DNA of 64,000 nucleotides, from the NCBI RefSeq assembly GCF_000715075.1, contig NC_134085.1:134120060-134184059 (forward strand), written 5' to 3'. This document shows, piece by piece, positions 33,842 to 45,129 of this stretch. The first letter of the stretch is position 1. Each line of letters starts with the position of its first letter. The notes beneath the pieces were generated by a model that did no database searches, was not told where the DNA came from, and saw only the letters and a program-made list of their open reading frames with translations. The translations under genes and the position numbers were made by a program. The stretch is from Nicotiana tabacum (taxonomy: Eukaryota; Streptophyta; Magnoliopsida; Solanales; Solanaceae).

Positions 33842-35188
33842 CTAAATAATTCCATCATTCTTCTCCTTTTCTTTTGCAAGCTCAATTCTGAGACGATCCC
33901 TCTTAGCTTCCACTTCAACCACACGAGCCTTGAGCCTAGCAATTTCAGCATCCTTAGCTACACATTCCTGAACCAAAGTCCTAACCTTGCTGTTGATTGG
34001 TGTCCTCAAAGATGAACCAAGTTCAACTGGGATGGCATTGACTGGATAGTCACAAGCAAGAAGAGTTTTGATGCCAAAGTATTTTTTGCTCGAGGCCATT
34101 TCCCATTTTTTCAGAGGTACATTGAGCCTATCCAGAACTGTGGTTAGTATGAATCCATATGGGGTAGCATGAGCCTTGGAACCATTTATGACCCTGTCTA
34201 GCAGTTTGACTATGAGGGCAGGGCAGTTGATTTGCTTTCCTCTCTCCAGGCATTCCATAAGAACCCAATCCATGTAGTTGGCAGTGTGCCTTCTCTCCTG
34301 TCTTAGCAATAAGCACTTGTTGAAAAACTCAAACACCACCTTGTGCTGAGGCCTCATCTCACTTTTCTCCACAGCTCTGTCTTCATTCACATTCTCTGAA
34401 TCATAAAACCTTTTGATGATTTCAAGGGCAGTCGGGAGGGAGTCCAGGCATGGACACCTTTGCCTAATATAGTCATCAAACCCTTCAGAGGGTATGTCCA
34501 GAATCTCTCCCAGTTTCACAGCATCAAACTGCACTTGAACTTCCTTCACCTAGCTACTGACAACTCCATCCTTAACAACAGAATTTGCCATAAATTCAAT
34601 CAACTCATTTCTATCTAGCCTACCTTCCATTTGAAGGACCATGTCCTTCCATCCCTGAGCAGCCAAAGAGTCTACCAATCTCATCATCCCTGGTTCCACC
34701 AGGTCCTTCAACAATCTACCTTTTAAGATTTTTCTTCTGCTAGAAATGGCAAGCATATCCTGTTCCTTCTCAGATTCATCTTCTTCTTCTCCACTCTTAC
34801 TCATCTCAGGCAACTCAACATTCCTAATGGGTACAACCAGAACAAACCTAGTTTCTAAGTTTTCAACCACAGAAGAACTTACCTCAGAAAGAGATTCTTG
34901 AGTTTTTTCAGAGTCAGAAGACCCATGTCTATCTCCCTCAGTCGTGGATTGAAAGGATTCAGACTTAGAGCTAGAATCAGACTTTGGAGCTAGGCTTTCT
35001 ATCATTTGCCTAGCTTTTAACCTTTCATTTAAAATCTTCCTCTGAGCCCCGGATGCTGCAGTTTTTTAAGAAAGCATTTTTTGCCTTCGAAGCCTAGGTT
35101 TTGGTGATATACTGGGTGGCATATATGAGGATGAATTTGAGGGAGATGGTGGTGGAGGAGTGTCAGGATGATCTTGTGGGTTAGACAT
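33842..35188 (-). pseudogene. Extra ORF (ORF3) of element B
   Basis: ATG at 35188 (MSNPQDHPD), N-terminus Pro/Ser-rich as in A. After the acidic region it jumps directly to KILKGRLLKDLVEPGMMRLV, so the long basic middle of A's protein is absent in frame. Then QVQFDAVKLGEILDIPSEGF, VFEFFNKCLLLRQERRHTAN and YGFILTTVLDRLNVPLKKWE, then a coiled coil (EIARLKARVVEVEAKRDRLR). Two nonsense codons (TAA in the N-terminus, TAG before VKEVQ); otherwise the 235-residue domain plus coiled coil is fully open. The original stop lay downstream of 33842; the codon there is a premature TAG/TAA. Confidence 0.72.
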
Positions 35189-35801
35189 GATTCTTCGTTT
35201 CTTGAGAGAATTTGGAAATTTTGGAGAAGAGGGCAATTAGAATTGAAGAGGATTTTTTGACGGTTTTAGAATTATGAATAAGACTGGAGACGTGGTGTGT
35301 ATTTAAAGCGAATTAGACATTAAATAAGTAACGACAGCCTTTTCAGGGGTCAAATAGAAGTCTAATCAAAATGAAATTCTAGAATTTTAGTGATAGATTT
35401 GGTGTCCCTAGATATTAGGCAAAAATCACGGTTTAGAGTTCTAGATGGACGGAACTGGTTCAATTCTCAACGGATATAATTTTCTAGGAATTTGACAAGT
35501 ATAGGACTTTTGCTCATGATTGAATTATTAATCTTTCTAATTGTGTAGAGTATAGGAAACATACTTGAGCTTTCATATGAACCCATACTGATGAAATAGG
35601 TTCTTCATATAGAACTCTCTTGAACATGCTTCAAATGCCATAATAGAGAAAATGTTGTAAGGGATCAGTGAGTCATATATACACATGTCACAGTAGTATA
35701 CTAATTAAAGTATGAAACTGAGTAAGACTTAATCTAGATATTTACACAAGGTTAGAATTCCTAGCCAAAAAAAAATTTGTGTGCATTTAAAGCTGGATCT
35801 A

Positions 35802-38800
35802 TTAGGTGATCTTAATCATCCCTAATTCCAACCTATTCCTCTCAAAGTTTTCTCTACTTAGTGCTTTAGTGAAGATGTCAGCAATTTGCTTATCAGTAGC
35901 ACAGAGTTCTATGGAGATCAAACCTTTCTCATAGTTGTCTCTTAAGAAATAGTGCCTAACATCTATGTGCTTAGTCCTTTTAGGATGAACAGGGTTCTTT
36001 GTCATACTTATAGCACTAGTGTTATCACAGAATATAGGAATGCAACAAACTTCAATGCCAAAGTCTACTTGTTGTTGTTTAATCCATAGCAATTGAGCAC
36101 AACAAGAGGCAGCAACAACATACTCAGCTTTAGCAGTAGATAAGGCCACTAAATTTTGCTTTTTATTAGCCCATGACACTAGACATAACAAGAAAGTGTG
36201 TCATACATGAGGTGCTCTTCCTATCCACTAGGAAACCTGCATAATCAGCATCACCATATCCTACTAGATTGATATTACTACCTTTAGGGTACCAAAGACA
36301 CAGATCAGTGGTGCCTTTCAGATATCTTAGTAACCTCTTGACAGCAGTCAAGTGAGACTCTTTTGGATTTGCCTGAAAACGAGCACAAAGCCCTACACTG
36401 AAAACAATGTTAGGTCTGCTGGTAGTAAGATACAAGAGTGAACCAATCATGCCCCTATACAACTTTTGATCAACTGATGAATCAGGTTCATCAATGTCTA
36501 ATTTAGTGGCAGTTGCAATGGGTGTGTCTATTTCTTTTGATTCTTCCATTTTAAACTTTTTGATAAGCTCTTTTTCATACTTTTGCTGATGGATCATGGT
36601 TCCATTAGGACTTTGTTTGATCTGCAAGCCTAATAAGAAGTTAATCTTACCCATCATACTCATTTCAAACTCACTCCTATTAATTTTGCAAAGTCCTTAC
36701 TTAGCTTATCAGTGGTGGCCCCAAAGATTATGTCATCAACATATATTTGTACCATAAGGAGATCCTTACCTTTTTAACTTAAGAATAAGGTACTGTCAAT
36801 TTTACCTCTTTTGTAACCATGCTCCAGTAGGAATTTGGACAGTTGTTCATACCATGCTCTTGGGGCCTGCTTGAGTCCATAGAGAGCCTTGTCTAACTTG
36901 TACACATGCTCAAGACATTCTTTACTCTCAAACCCTGGAGGTTGTTTTTCAAACACTTCTTCTTTCAGGTAGCCATTCAAGAAGGCACTTTTGACGTCCA
37001 TCTGATGAAGAGTGAATTCCATGTGTGCTGCAAAGGCTATGAGGAGTCTGATTGCCTCTAGTCTTGCAACTGGAGCAAAAGTCTCATCATAATTTATGCC
37101 TTCCTCTTGACTGTAACCTCGAACCACCAGTCTTGCCTTGTTTCTTGTAACTGTTCCATCTTCATCAAGTTTGTTTCTGAAGACCCATTTTGTACCAATA
37201 ACTGATCTGTCCTTGGGTCTTGGAACTAGATGCTAAACTTGACTTCTCTCAAACTGATTGAGTTCATCTTGCATTGTATTCACCCAATCTGCATCCTGCA
37301 AAGCCTCAACAACATTTTTAGGTTCAATAAGCGATAAAAAGGCATCAAAAGCACACAAATTCTTTAACAGTGATATAGTTTTGACTCCGGATGTTGGATC
37401 AGCAATAATGTTCTCAATATAATGAGAACTTTGATACTTCTGAGGTTTTACAACCAACTGGTTTCTGCTAGATGTTTCACCCATGTTTTGTTGCTATGAA
37501 CAGGTTCTTTTAGGGGATATTCCTCTTTGATCAGTTCCCCCTGTCAGGTTCCCTGGATGGAAGAACCTGTTTCATCACCTGTTCCTTATTTTGGTGCCAC
37601 TTTGACTTGTGTTGAGGCTTCAGTCAAATCCTTTACCAATCCAATGGCTTCATCTTCATGTTCCTGTCTCTCAGAAAGAATGTTAGTTTCATCAAATACT
37701 ACATGTACACTTTCTTCTACACACAAAGTTCTTTTATTGAACACTTTATATGCTTTTCTATGTGAAGAATATCCTAAAAATACTCCCTCATCACTTCTGG
37801 GATCAAACTTACCTAGGGAGTTTTTTCCATTATTGTGCACAAAGCACTTGCATCCAAATGCCCTAAGATGGGATATATTTGGTTTTCTCCTTTAAGTAAC
37901 TCATAGGGAGTCTTCTCTACAAGAGGTCTAGTCATGCATATATTGATAATGTAACATGCAGTGTTTACAGCCTCTGCCCAGAAGCTATGGGGCAGTTTAC
38001 TAGAAAGAAGCATAGTCCTAGCCATGTCTTCAAGAGTCCTATTCTTTCATTCAACTACTCCATTTTGTTGGGGGTCCTAGGGGAAGAGAAGTTATGAACT
38101 ATACCATTTTCATCACAAAATTCAGCAAACTTAACATTTTCAAATTCAGTTCCATGATCAGACCTAATTTATGCAAGTTGATTTCTTAATTGTTTCTGAG
38201 TTTTTCTAACAAAGGCAGTGAACATGTCAAATGCTGCATCTTTAGATGTTAGAAATAGTACCCAGGTAAATCTAGAATAATCATCAATAATTACCATTAC
38301 ATATTTCTTTCCTCATCTGCTCATGGTTCTCATTGGACCACAGATATCCATATGGGCCAGTTCCAACAACTTGGATGTGCTTACCATTTTCTTGCTTTTG
38401 AAAGATGATCTTACCTATTTCCCCCTTATACAGGCCTCACAAACTTTGTCTTCTTTGAACTTGATGTTGGGCAACCCTATCACCAAGTCCGTAGAAACCA
38501 ATTTGTTTAGCTGATTCAGACTGGCATGACCAAGTCTTTTGTGCCACAAGAGGGGATCATTATCCTGCACACCTAGGTAAGTTAGTTCATTTTCTGAGAG
38601 AGTAGACAAATCTACAATGTAAATATTGTTAACTCTTTTTCCATGCAAAACAATCTTGTCAGTGGTAAGGTTAATCACAAAGCATTTAGTAGAGGTGAAT
38701 GCTACAAGGTTACCTCTATCACATAGTTGTGACACACTGATCAGGCTGTATTTCAAGCCATCTATCAAGTAGACATTCTCAATAGAGTGAGAGTCTATCT

Positions 38801-38975
38801 TACCTACCTTTCCAACCCCAATGATCTCACCTTTCTTCCCATTTCCAAAGGAGACATTTCCTCCTTTTAGATCCTCAAGTGAAAAGAGCTAGTTCTTGCT
38901 TCCAGTCATATGTTTTGAGCAGCCACTATCCAGGTACCATATTTGACTGCTTCCCTTCACTTGGACCTACAAAAA
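35802..38975 (-). pseudogene. pol of element B
   Basis: Order: protease LDSGCSKHMTG (38935-38900); the pre-integrase zinc site with H-H-C-C (LWHKRLGHASLNQL ... CEACIRGK); integrase core with several stops (38400-38030) and MARTMLLSSKLPHSFWAEAV; RT with [20 protein letters not shown] and [11 protein letters not shown]; intact YVDDIIFG box near 36740; RNase H with VGYGDADYAGFLVDRKSTS and ALSTAKAEYVVAASCC, ending ...LGMIKIT at 35802. The best preserved pol of the three SIRE-type elements, but with stops in the integrase, after RT and in RNase H. Confidence 0.87.
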
Positions 38976-38979
38976 GAAA

Positions 38980-40815
38980 TCAGGGGTTAGTCTTAGGAAC
39001 CCAAACTAGTTTGGGTCCCTTTCTATGGGCAAAGGGATAAATCAGATTCCTTCTAGCCCACCCAAGTTGCCTAATTTTTTCTTGAACAAAAGTTTTATTC
39101 TTTTGACTGGCCTTTTCTTTTGCATTACATTCATTTTTGTAATGGCCAGTCTTGCCACAGTATGTGCAAATTTTGTTCTCAGGAAGAGTGAGATACTTGC
39201 TTTTAGGATCCCACTTAGGTGCTTGATTCCCATAACCAAGTCCTCTTTTGTTGCTATTATGATGTTCTTGTATCCAGGATAGTGCATCAGAAGCCTTGTT
39301 CCATTTGCAAGTTCTGTCTAGTTCATGTTTTACCTTTCCTAGATCTTCTTTTAATATTCTTATCTGCTCAACTTTCATATACAACTCATCCTTCATTTTT
39401 CCTAAGTTTTCTTATAGGGTGAGATGTGTATGATCAGCTTTCTTCTTTCCTGTTACTAGTTTCAGTTTTAAGTTCTCAAACCTAAGTTCTACGACACTAG
39501 TGTCAAGTTCAAGAACCTGGTTCTTCAACTCAGTATTTTCACTTTCACTCTAATTAGCCCTAGACTCTAGATTTTTGCACTTGGCTTTTAGGATCATACA
39601 TTCCCTAGACAGCTTTTCCTTCTCATTGTTAATTATTTCAGACTCATCAATGAAGTCTAGCAGTAGCTCAGACAACCTTTCTTTAGACAGGAATTTAATC
39701 TTGTCTTTGAGATGAAGAATACTTACCTCTTGTTCATCATCTAATTCTCTGATGGCCATAAGTGTTTGTTCATCTCCAACTTCATCTTCTGAGTCTTCAT
39801 CTGATGTTTCTCCCCATGCAGCAACCATAGCCTTTGTTGATCCTTTGTTCCTTTTTGGTTGAACCTGTTCCTTCTTCCTGTTCCTTTGTTTAGCCCTTTG
39901 CTTCATCCACTCAATTTCCCATTGTGGGCAATTCTTGATCATGTGATCAGTCTTACCACACTTGTAGCAACCATCATTGGTCTATTTCTTCGGAGCCCTT
40001 AGTTTGTTGAAGGTTGTACCTCTTGAAGTACCCTTTCCTCTCATTAGGTACTTTTTGAAATCTCTTGTGATCATAGCCATTTCATCATCCTCTAGATCTG
40101 AACCTTCAGCAATTCTGAGAACCAAACTTCTTTCCTTCTTTGGTGCATCCATTTTCATGGTTTACCTTCTCAGTTCATAGGCAGTAAGGTTTCCAATTAG
40201 TTCATCCAGCTTGAGGGTAGCAATGTTCTTTGATTCCTGAATAGCAGTGATTTTGCTTTCCCAAGAGACTGGCAGGACCCTTGTCAAAATCTTCTCAACT
40301 TTGTATTCTTCAAGAATAATCCTTCCAAGAGACTTAAGTTTATTTGTCAGTGTGGTAAAACTTGTATACATCTCTTGGATGGTTTATCCTTCCTTCATGG
40401 TGAAATTCTCATACTGAGAATACAGCAGTGCTCCTCTGGACCTCTTCACTTGAGGTGTTCCTTCATGAGCCACTTGCAAAGTGTCTCATATTTCCTTAGC
40501 ACTGGTACAACTTTGAATTCTATTGTACTTATCTAGACCTAGTCCACACACAAGCCATTTCTTGGCCTTGGCATTCTTCTCCCACTTCTTCAGGTCTTCA
40601 GCAGTGCAGTCAGCTCTTGTCTTTGGCACATCCACTCCTTCAGCATTCTTCTTAGTAGTTGCTAGAGGACCATCAGTGACTATGTCCCAGAGTTCATAGT
40701 CTTCTCCTATGATGTGATCCCTCATCATGTTCTTCCACCAAGAATAGTACTAATCATTGAAAAGTAGAGGCCTAGTAGTGGATTGCCCTTCCCAGTTCCC
40801 AGGTGGTGCACTCAT
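38980..40815 (-). pseudogene. gag of element B
   Basis: ATG at 40815 (MSAPPGNWEGQST). In order: an N-terminal domain with YYSWWKNMMRDHIIGEDYEL; the UBN2-type capsid ([29 protein letters not shown]); an intact knuckle CYKCGKTDHMIKNC near 39955; an acidic/coiled-coil spacer; and a second intact knuckle CTYCGKTGHYKNEC near 39150. It ends VPKTNP and TGA at 38980. Stops are few (near 40770, 40490, 40385, 40160, 39985, 39550). Gag packages the RNA; the two knuckles would bind it. Confidence 0.83.
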
Positions 40816-40857
40816 ATTGATCTTTTCCTAAGGTGTTAGCCTCTTCAAGGATAACCC

Positions 40858-40869
40858 GCTCTGATACCA
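40858..40869 (-). other. Primer-binding site of element B
   Basis: TGGTATCAGAGC on the minus strand, complementary to the 3' end of initiator Met-tRNA, two bases inside the 5' LTR. Confidence 0.9.
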
Positions 40870-40871
40870 AT

Positions 40872-41774
40872 TGATGTTCAACGTCAATACCACACAAGAG
40901 GGGGGTGATTTGTGTGGTTTCACTCTAGAAGAACCTGGTTCTTCTAGGTGTTCTAACTACTACTGTTTGCGGAATAAAAAGTCCATAAAATAAAGAACAC
41001 AAAGATTTTTACGTGGAAAACACCTAGCTCAAAAGGTGAAAAAACCACGGCCTACTACTCAGTAGGATTTTCTCAAACTTCCACTAAAATCACTGAGCCA
41101 AAATAGCATTTACAAAAACTCTTTGTAAACCTAAGGATTAACTCTAATCCCTTGTAGCACACAGCCTCAACTGTTGCGACAACTTTAAGGTAGCTTATAA
41201 CTTGAACACTCAAAGTACCTAATACAATTGCTTCTATGAAAGCTGAAAGGTACAACTTTAAACCACCTACTACAATTGAACTAGAATAAGAAAAAACACA
41301 ATGGAATTGGTTCTTCTATCTAGTTCAAGTAGCTTCAGGAGTGCACCCTCAAATCTTACATAAATTGCTTGCGAAATCGCCTTGCTCTTTTGCTTTTAAT
41401 TTAGTTTAACTTTTGCGTTTGTGCAATACCTGTAAAAGAGAACAATCACTATCATTTAATAGGTTAGAAATCAGAGTTTGATTGGGACTCAATTTCTAAT
41501 CTTCTATCATAGTTGAGTCCTTGTAGATATCAAACTCTAACACTCTCTTTATCCGTATTGTGTTCTCTTTACATAAGGATACTTTCTCCCCTTATCCAAT
41601 ATGCAACCTTTTCGATCAGATTAGGAGATATTGCTGCTTGATCAGTAGGACTTATATCCTTCACGTGCATCTCACATGTGTAGGTTGATCATGACAGTGC
41701 TTCACAAGATGGATCTGATCCATGACTGAGTTCATTTGTCATTCTTCAAAACTTCACCTGTTCTTGGGCCAACA
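40872..41774 (-). repeat. 5' LTR of element B
   Basis: Plus strand TGATGTTCAACGTC ... GGGCCAACA, 903 bp. It is flanked on both sides by B internal sequence (PBS on the left, PPT side on the right). Confidence 0.88.
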
Positions 41775-41865
41775 AAATTCCCCCTATTTGATGATGACAA
41801 ACTCTATGCTTTTATTGATCAAAAACCTGTAAGAACTCAGCTTAACTATCAACACTAAACTTAGA
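41775..41865 (-). other. 91 bp of B 3' internal sequence outside the 5' LTR
   Basis: Matches 33297-33397 (PPT, ATGATGACAAACTCTATGC, AACACTAAACTTAGAA). It ends abruptly in C LTR sequence TAGTCC with one or two shared bases at the joint. Confidence 0.82.
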
Positions 41866-41957
41866 ATAGTCCAAGTGGGTCAGGTTCCTTATCTGGTTCT
41901 TAATAGTAAGTTTGTTAGATCATCAAAACACAAGGCAAGGACATTTGAAACCTATCA
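41866..41957 (-). repeat. 3' LTR of element C, inner part
   Basis: Matches 51195-51285 and ends CCTATCA before the PPT. The segment equivalent to 51090-51194 is missing at the B junction. Confidence 0.83.
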
Positions 41958-42163
41958 ATTCCCCCCTTTTTGATCATGACAAACTTAACATCGATAAAGT
42001 GGATTTAGAGCAGTGAGAACCAGATTAAGTAACAGGAGAACACAAGTTTCACAAATAGTTCCCCCTGACTTTATGCCTTCCTTATTTCTCATTTTTAACT
42101 ACTACACATTTTTGAGAACCAGATTAGGAAACAATTAGTTCCCCCAGACTTTATTCCCCCTTC
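41958..42163 (-). other. Four polypurine tracts of element C
   Basis: Minus-strand AAAAGGGGGGAAT at the LTR (41958-41970), then AGTCAGGGGGAACT (42057-42070), AGTCTGGGGGAACT (42137-42150) and GAAGGGGGAAT (42152-42163). The repetition of the tract fits the Sirevirus description. Confidence 0.62.
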
Positions 42164-42462
42164 TGGCATCATTAAAAAGGCACAAATAGATAAACAGCAT
42201 AAAGAAGTCTAGCCGAGCTAACTCATGCCACATATGTACACATAATATGATAGAGAAGAGAAACATAGAAATTAAGCATTGAGATAATAAAAGAGGATAG
42301 ATTTGATATTGATGAAAATTTTAAACAAAGGCAACATGGGAATGTTAAGACGAGAGCAACACTGTTTCATCCCAACCACATCATAAAAAAGAAAACAGAA
42401 CATCTACCAAACAAGAAAAACTTAAAAAAAACATTTCTAGAAACTGGTCACTGAAGGGGTAC

Positions 42463-44525
42463 TTAGGGGGCACTTGGAGTAAAGGGCTTGGAAGCTGCAA
42501 CAAGTGTTTGGAGAACAAGGTCTATTCGGGCATTGGCCGAATTTTGCTCATTGAGCAGTTCTGCATTTAGTTTCTCTACTTGCGCCCTGAGATCAGCATT
42601 CTCCTTTGTCAAACGAGCTACTTCATCATTTGATGCTAGAACCCCTTGGGCTTGTTGACCTTCCAGGATAGCATTCCTGGCCATCAACCGACGAATTTCC
42701 TCAGCTGCACTGTTCTAAGCATTAATAAGCTGTGAGACGGTTGATGTACTTCCTACCCCCCATTCTTTTCTATGCACTCGCATTCTTCCAAAATTGTCTG
42801 TTAGAAAGTCTGCTTCTTAGTCTCCACCTTGACTGGCCCCAATGGCACTTCAAAGAATTTAAACATTCGCGTAAGCAAGAACCCGTAGGGAAGGCCATGA
42901 TTACCATCTTTGAAGGTGAAAAGCTTTTGCATGTGTTTAATCATAATAGCAGGCAGACTCACAGGAGTAAAACTATCTAGTTGCTCCATCAAGAATAGGT
43001 CAGACTTAGATGTCACTGACCTCCTCTCAGCTCGAGGTAATGGTACTTTGTTAACCAATTCAAACAGCAGCTGATAGACAGTGAGTAGCGCTTTCTTATG
43101 GATCTGGTCCCCCTTCTGGTTTGCATTGTCTTTTACCACGACATTTCTGAAGTTAAACTGACACACATCCTTTACACTGGACACACCAGCTGTAGGAACT
43201 TTAAGAATCTCTCCAAGAAACTTTATATCAAACACACTGTCCACTCCACTCACCACAGCACATATATGGTCTGTCTCAACGGGAAAGAGGCTAACAAAGA
43301 AGCTTTGTACCTCATCCTCATATACCTTAGGTGCATCTATCTAGAATAGATGTGCCCATCATTGAAATTTGACCATTTCAAGAATTTGTCGCATACCAGC
43401 CATCTCATAGATTGATGGGTCAAAAGTATGACCCAGTAGAATCTTTTGGTGCCTCAGGCATTCTGAGCCAAGGCTAACTTCACTTCTCATACTCTTCATA
43501 GAACCAGGTTCCTGAACAATTTCAGACTTGCATTTGTCGGACTTTTCACCACTTAATTTCCCTTTTCCCTTGGATTTGACCAACACATCATCATCAGACA
43601 TCGAGAACTCACTCACCACATCCTTTAACTTGGAGCTAGAGGTTGGTTCCTTCTCTATTAAAGCAGGCTGCTTCTTTTTCTGAGACTGTCTAACCAGTGA
43701 ACCAGGTTAATCTGAGGTTTCCTCTTCCACCTCTACCATAGAAATCCCTTTATCACTTAAGGGCACACCATCTTTCACCAGCTTCCTCCTTTGCTTTTTA
43801 CTACTTTTTCTGCTCTTTTGAATGGCAGAGTTGTAGGCCTCCTTAGCTTGCAACCTGGTAGTATGTCGTTTGGTGGAGGGATTAAGAGTAGATAAAACCC
43901 TCCTCTTAACTATGAACGTATCATAAGCCACATTGTCTAGATCCTCCTCATCACTGGACCTCTTCTCAGGTACCTGTATGTCTAAAGGCATAATAGAGAA
44001 TGTAGGAGAAGAACTGTCATGGTCATGAGAATCTTGACCTGGGTCCTCTAAAGAGGGATCAGGTTCCTCATGTGAGGGCCCAGTAGCTTTTGCTAGTGTA
44101 TTGCCTTCAACAGTTACAATGGCCCCTTCGTCCCCCACACCTTGTACCTCGCTTTTTTGAGAGATGATCTCATATAGTACACTATCAGCAGACACCACAA
44201 AGATGATTACAAAATTCTCTTCCTCAATTGGAACTACTGCCACCAAGGAATCAGTAGCAACAATCACAGAACCCTCTGTAACCTTAGGATTTTGACCTTG
44301 TTCTCCACTTGGTCTTTAACTAGTGGGATTCTCAGAAGATAGAGAGAACGAATCAAAAATTTTAGGAGTTTCTAAAATATAGAGAGACAGAGAATCTAGG
44401 TGAGGTGTGATTTTAACAAGAATGGTGAGAGTGGGTAAGGAAGGCTCAGTAGAGACGGAAGTCTCTATAGGTTTATCAATAACAGGTACGACTGAGGCAG
44501 GGAGGTTGGAGTTTGTCTCAGCCAT
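42463..44525 (-). pseudogene. Extra ORF (ORF3) of element C
   Basis: ATG at 44525 (MAETNSNLPASVV). Read in one frame to about 42805: acidic Ser/Pro-rich region, basic RRK/KKQRRK clusters near 43800, then the domain with SVFDIKFLGEILKVPTAG, LLFELVNKVPLPRAERRSV and LPYGFLLTRMFKFFEVPLG, homologous in layout to ORF3 of A and B (F..LGEIL..P, LFE..NK..LPR.ERR, YGF.LT......VPL). After one frameshift comes a C-terminal coiled coil (EVARLTKENADLRAQVEKLN) ending PFTPSAP at 42463. In-frame stops at 44316, 43707, 43359 and 43341. Function unknown; no signal peptide or membrane helix seen. Confidence 0.7.
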
Positions 44526-45129
44526 TGAAAAAAAATGGTGTGAAAATGCTTTGGGAAGTTTTAATGGAGGACTTATAGTTAGGGAGAACAGAAAAGGGTT
44601 TTTATGAGGAGAGGATAATTATGAAGAGAGAGGAATAGGCACCGGTTATGAAACGACGGTTGGGCATGGAGAAGTGCAACATTTCAGAGGGAGATAAAAT
44701 GATTTGAAGTGAAGAGACATGACAACATGATCTGAAAAGTTGAATGACATGGAAGTTGTGTTTTGTACCTTTTTAAGACGTGTGTTAAAGGATGCACAGA
44801 ACTACTAACCTTGGTACAAGAATCAGGTTCTTGACCTATTATCGGTTTTCAAATAAGTAAATCGGATCATTCAATGTTTATAAGGAGGTCGACATCAGGT
44901 ATTGTCCTTCTTCTGCTTTATGTGGATGACATTGCTTTCTCTAGTAATGACTTAGCTTTGAAAATATTAATCCTCGTTTATCATCCATGCACTACATCTA
45001 CAGCTTCTATACTCATCATGTGTGTTTACCTGCAACGGTATTGAAGTGAGTTAGACAGGGCCAGAAAACACTTTTAGCCAATTTTTCTTGAAGATGATTT
45101 TCATAGCCAAATAATGGAAAATCAGGTTC

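Larger units (their letters stand above)
32396..41865 (-). mobile_element. Element B: SIRE-type Copia element, youngest layer, with a partial second unit
   Basis: LTRs at 32396-33296 and 40872-41774, gag, pol and ORF3 between, PBS at 40858. Right of the 5' LTR, where flanking C LTR is expected, there is a further 91 bp of B's own 3' internal sequence (PPT side), so the original locus was LTR-internal-LTR-internal... The distal part was then deleted together with about 105 bp of the C LTR. Left target bases ACTTT have no partner because of that deletion. Confidence 0.85.

Noticed and set aside
32396..41774. Treating 24-54 kb as one tandem cluster of sibling Copia copies
   Set aside because: LTR pairs, TSD AGTAA and the resumption of A coding sequence at 51286/31653 and of C LTR at 32395/41866 show nesting instead.
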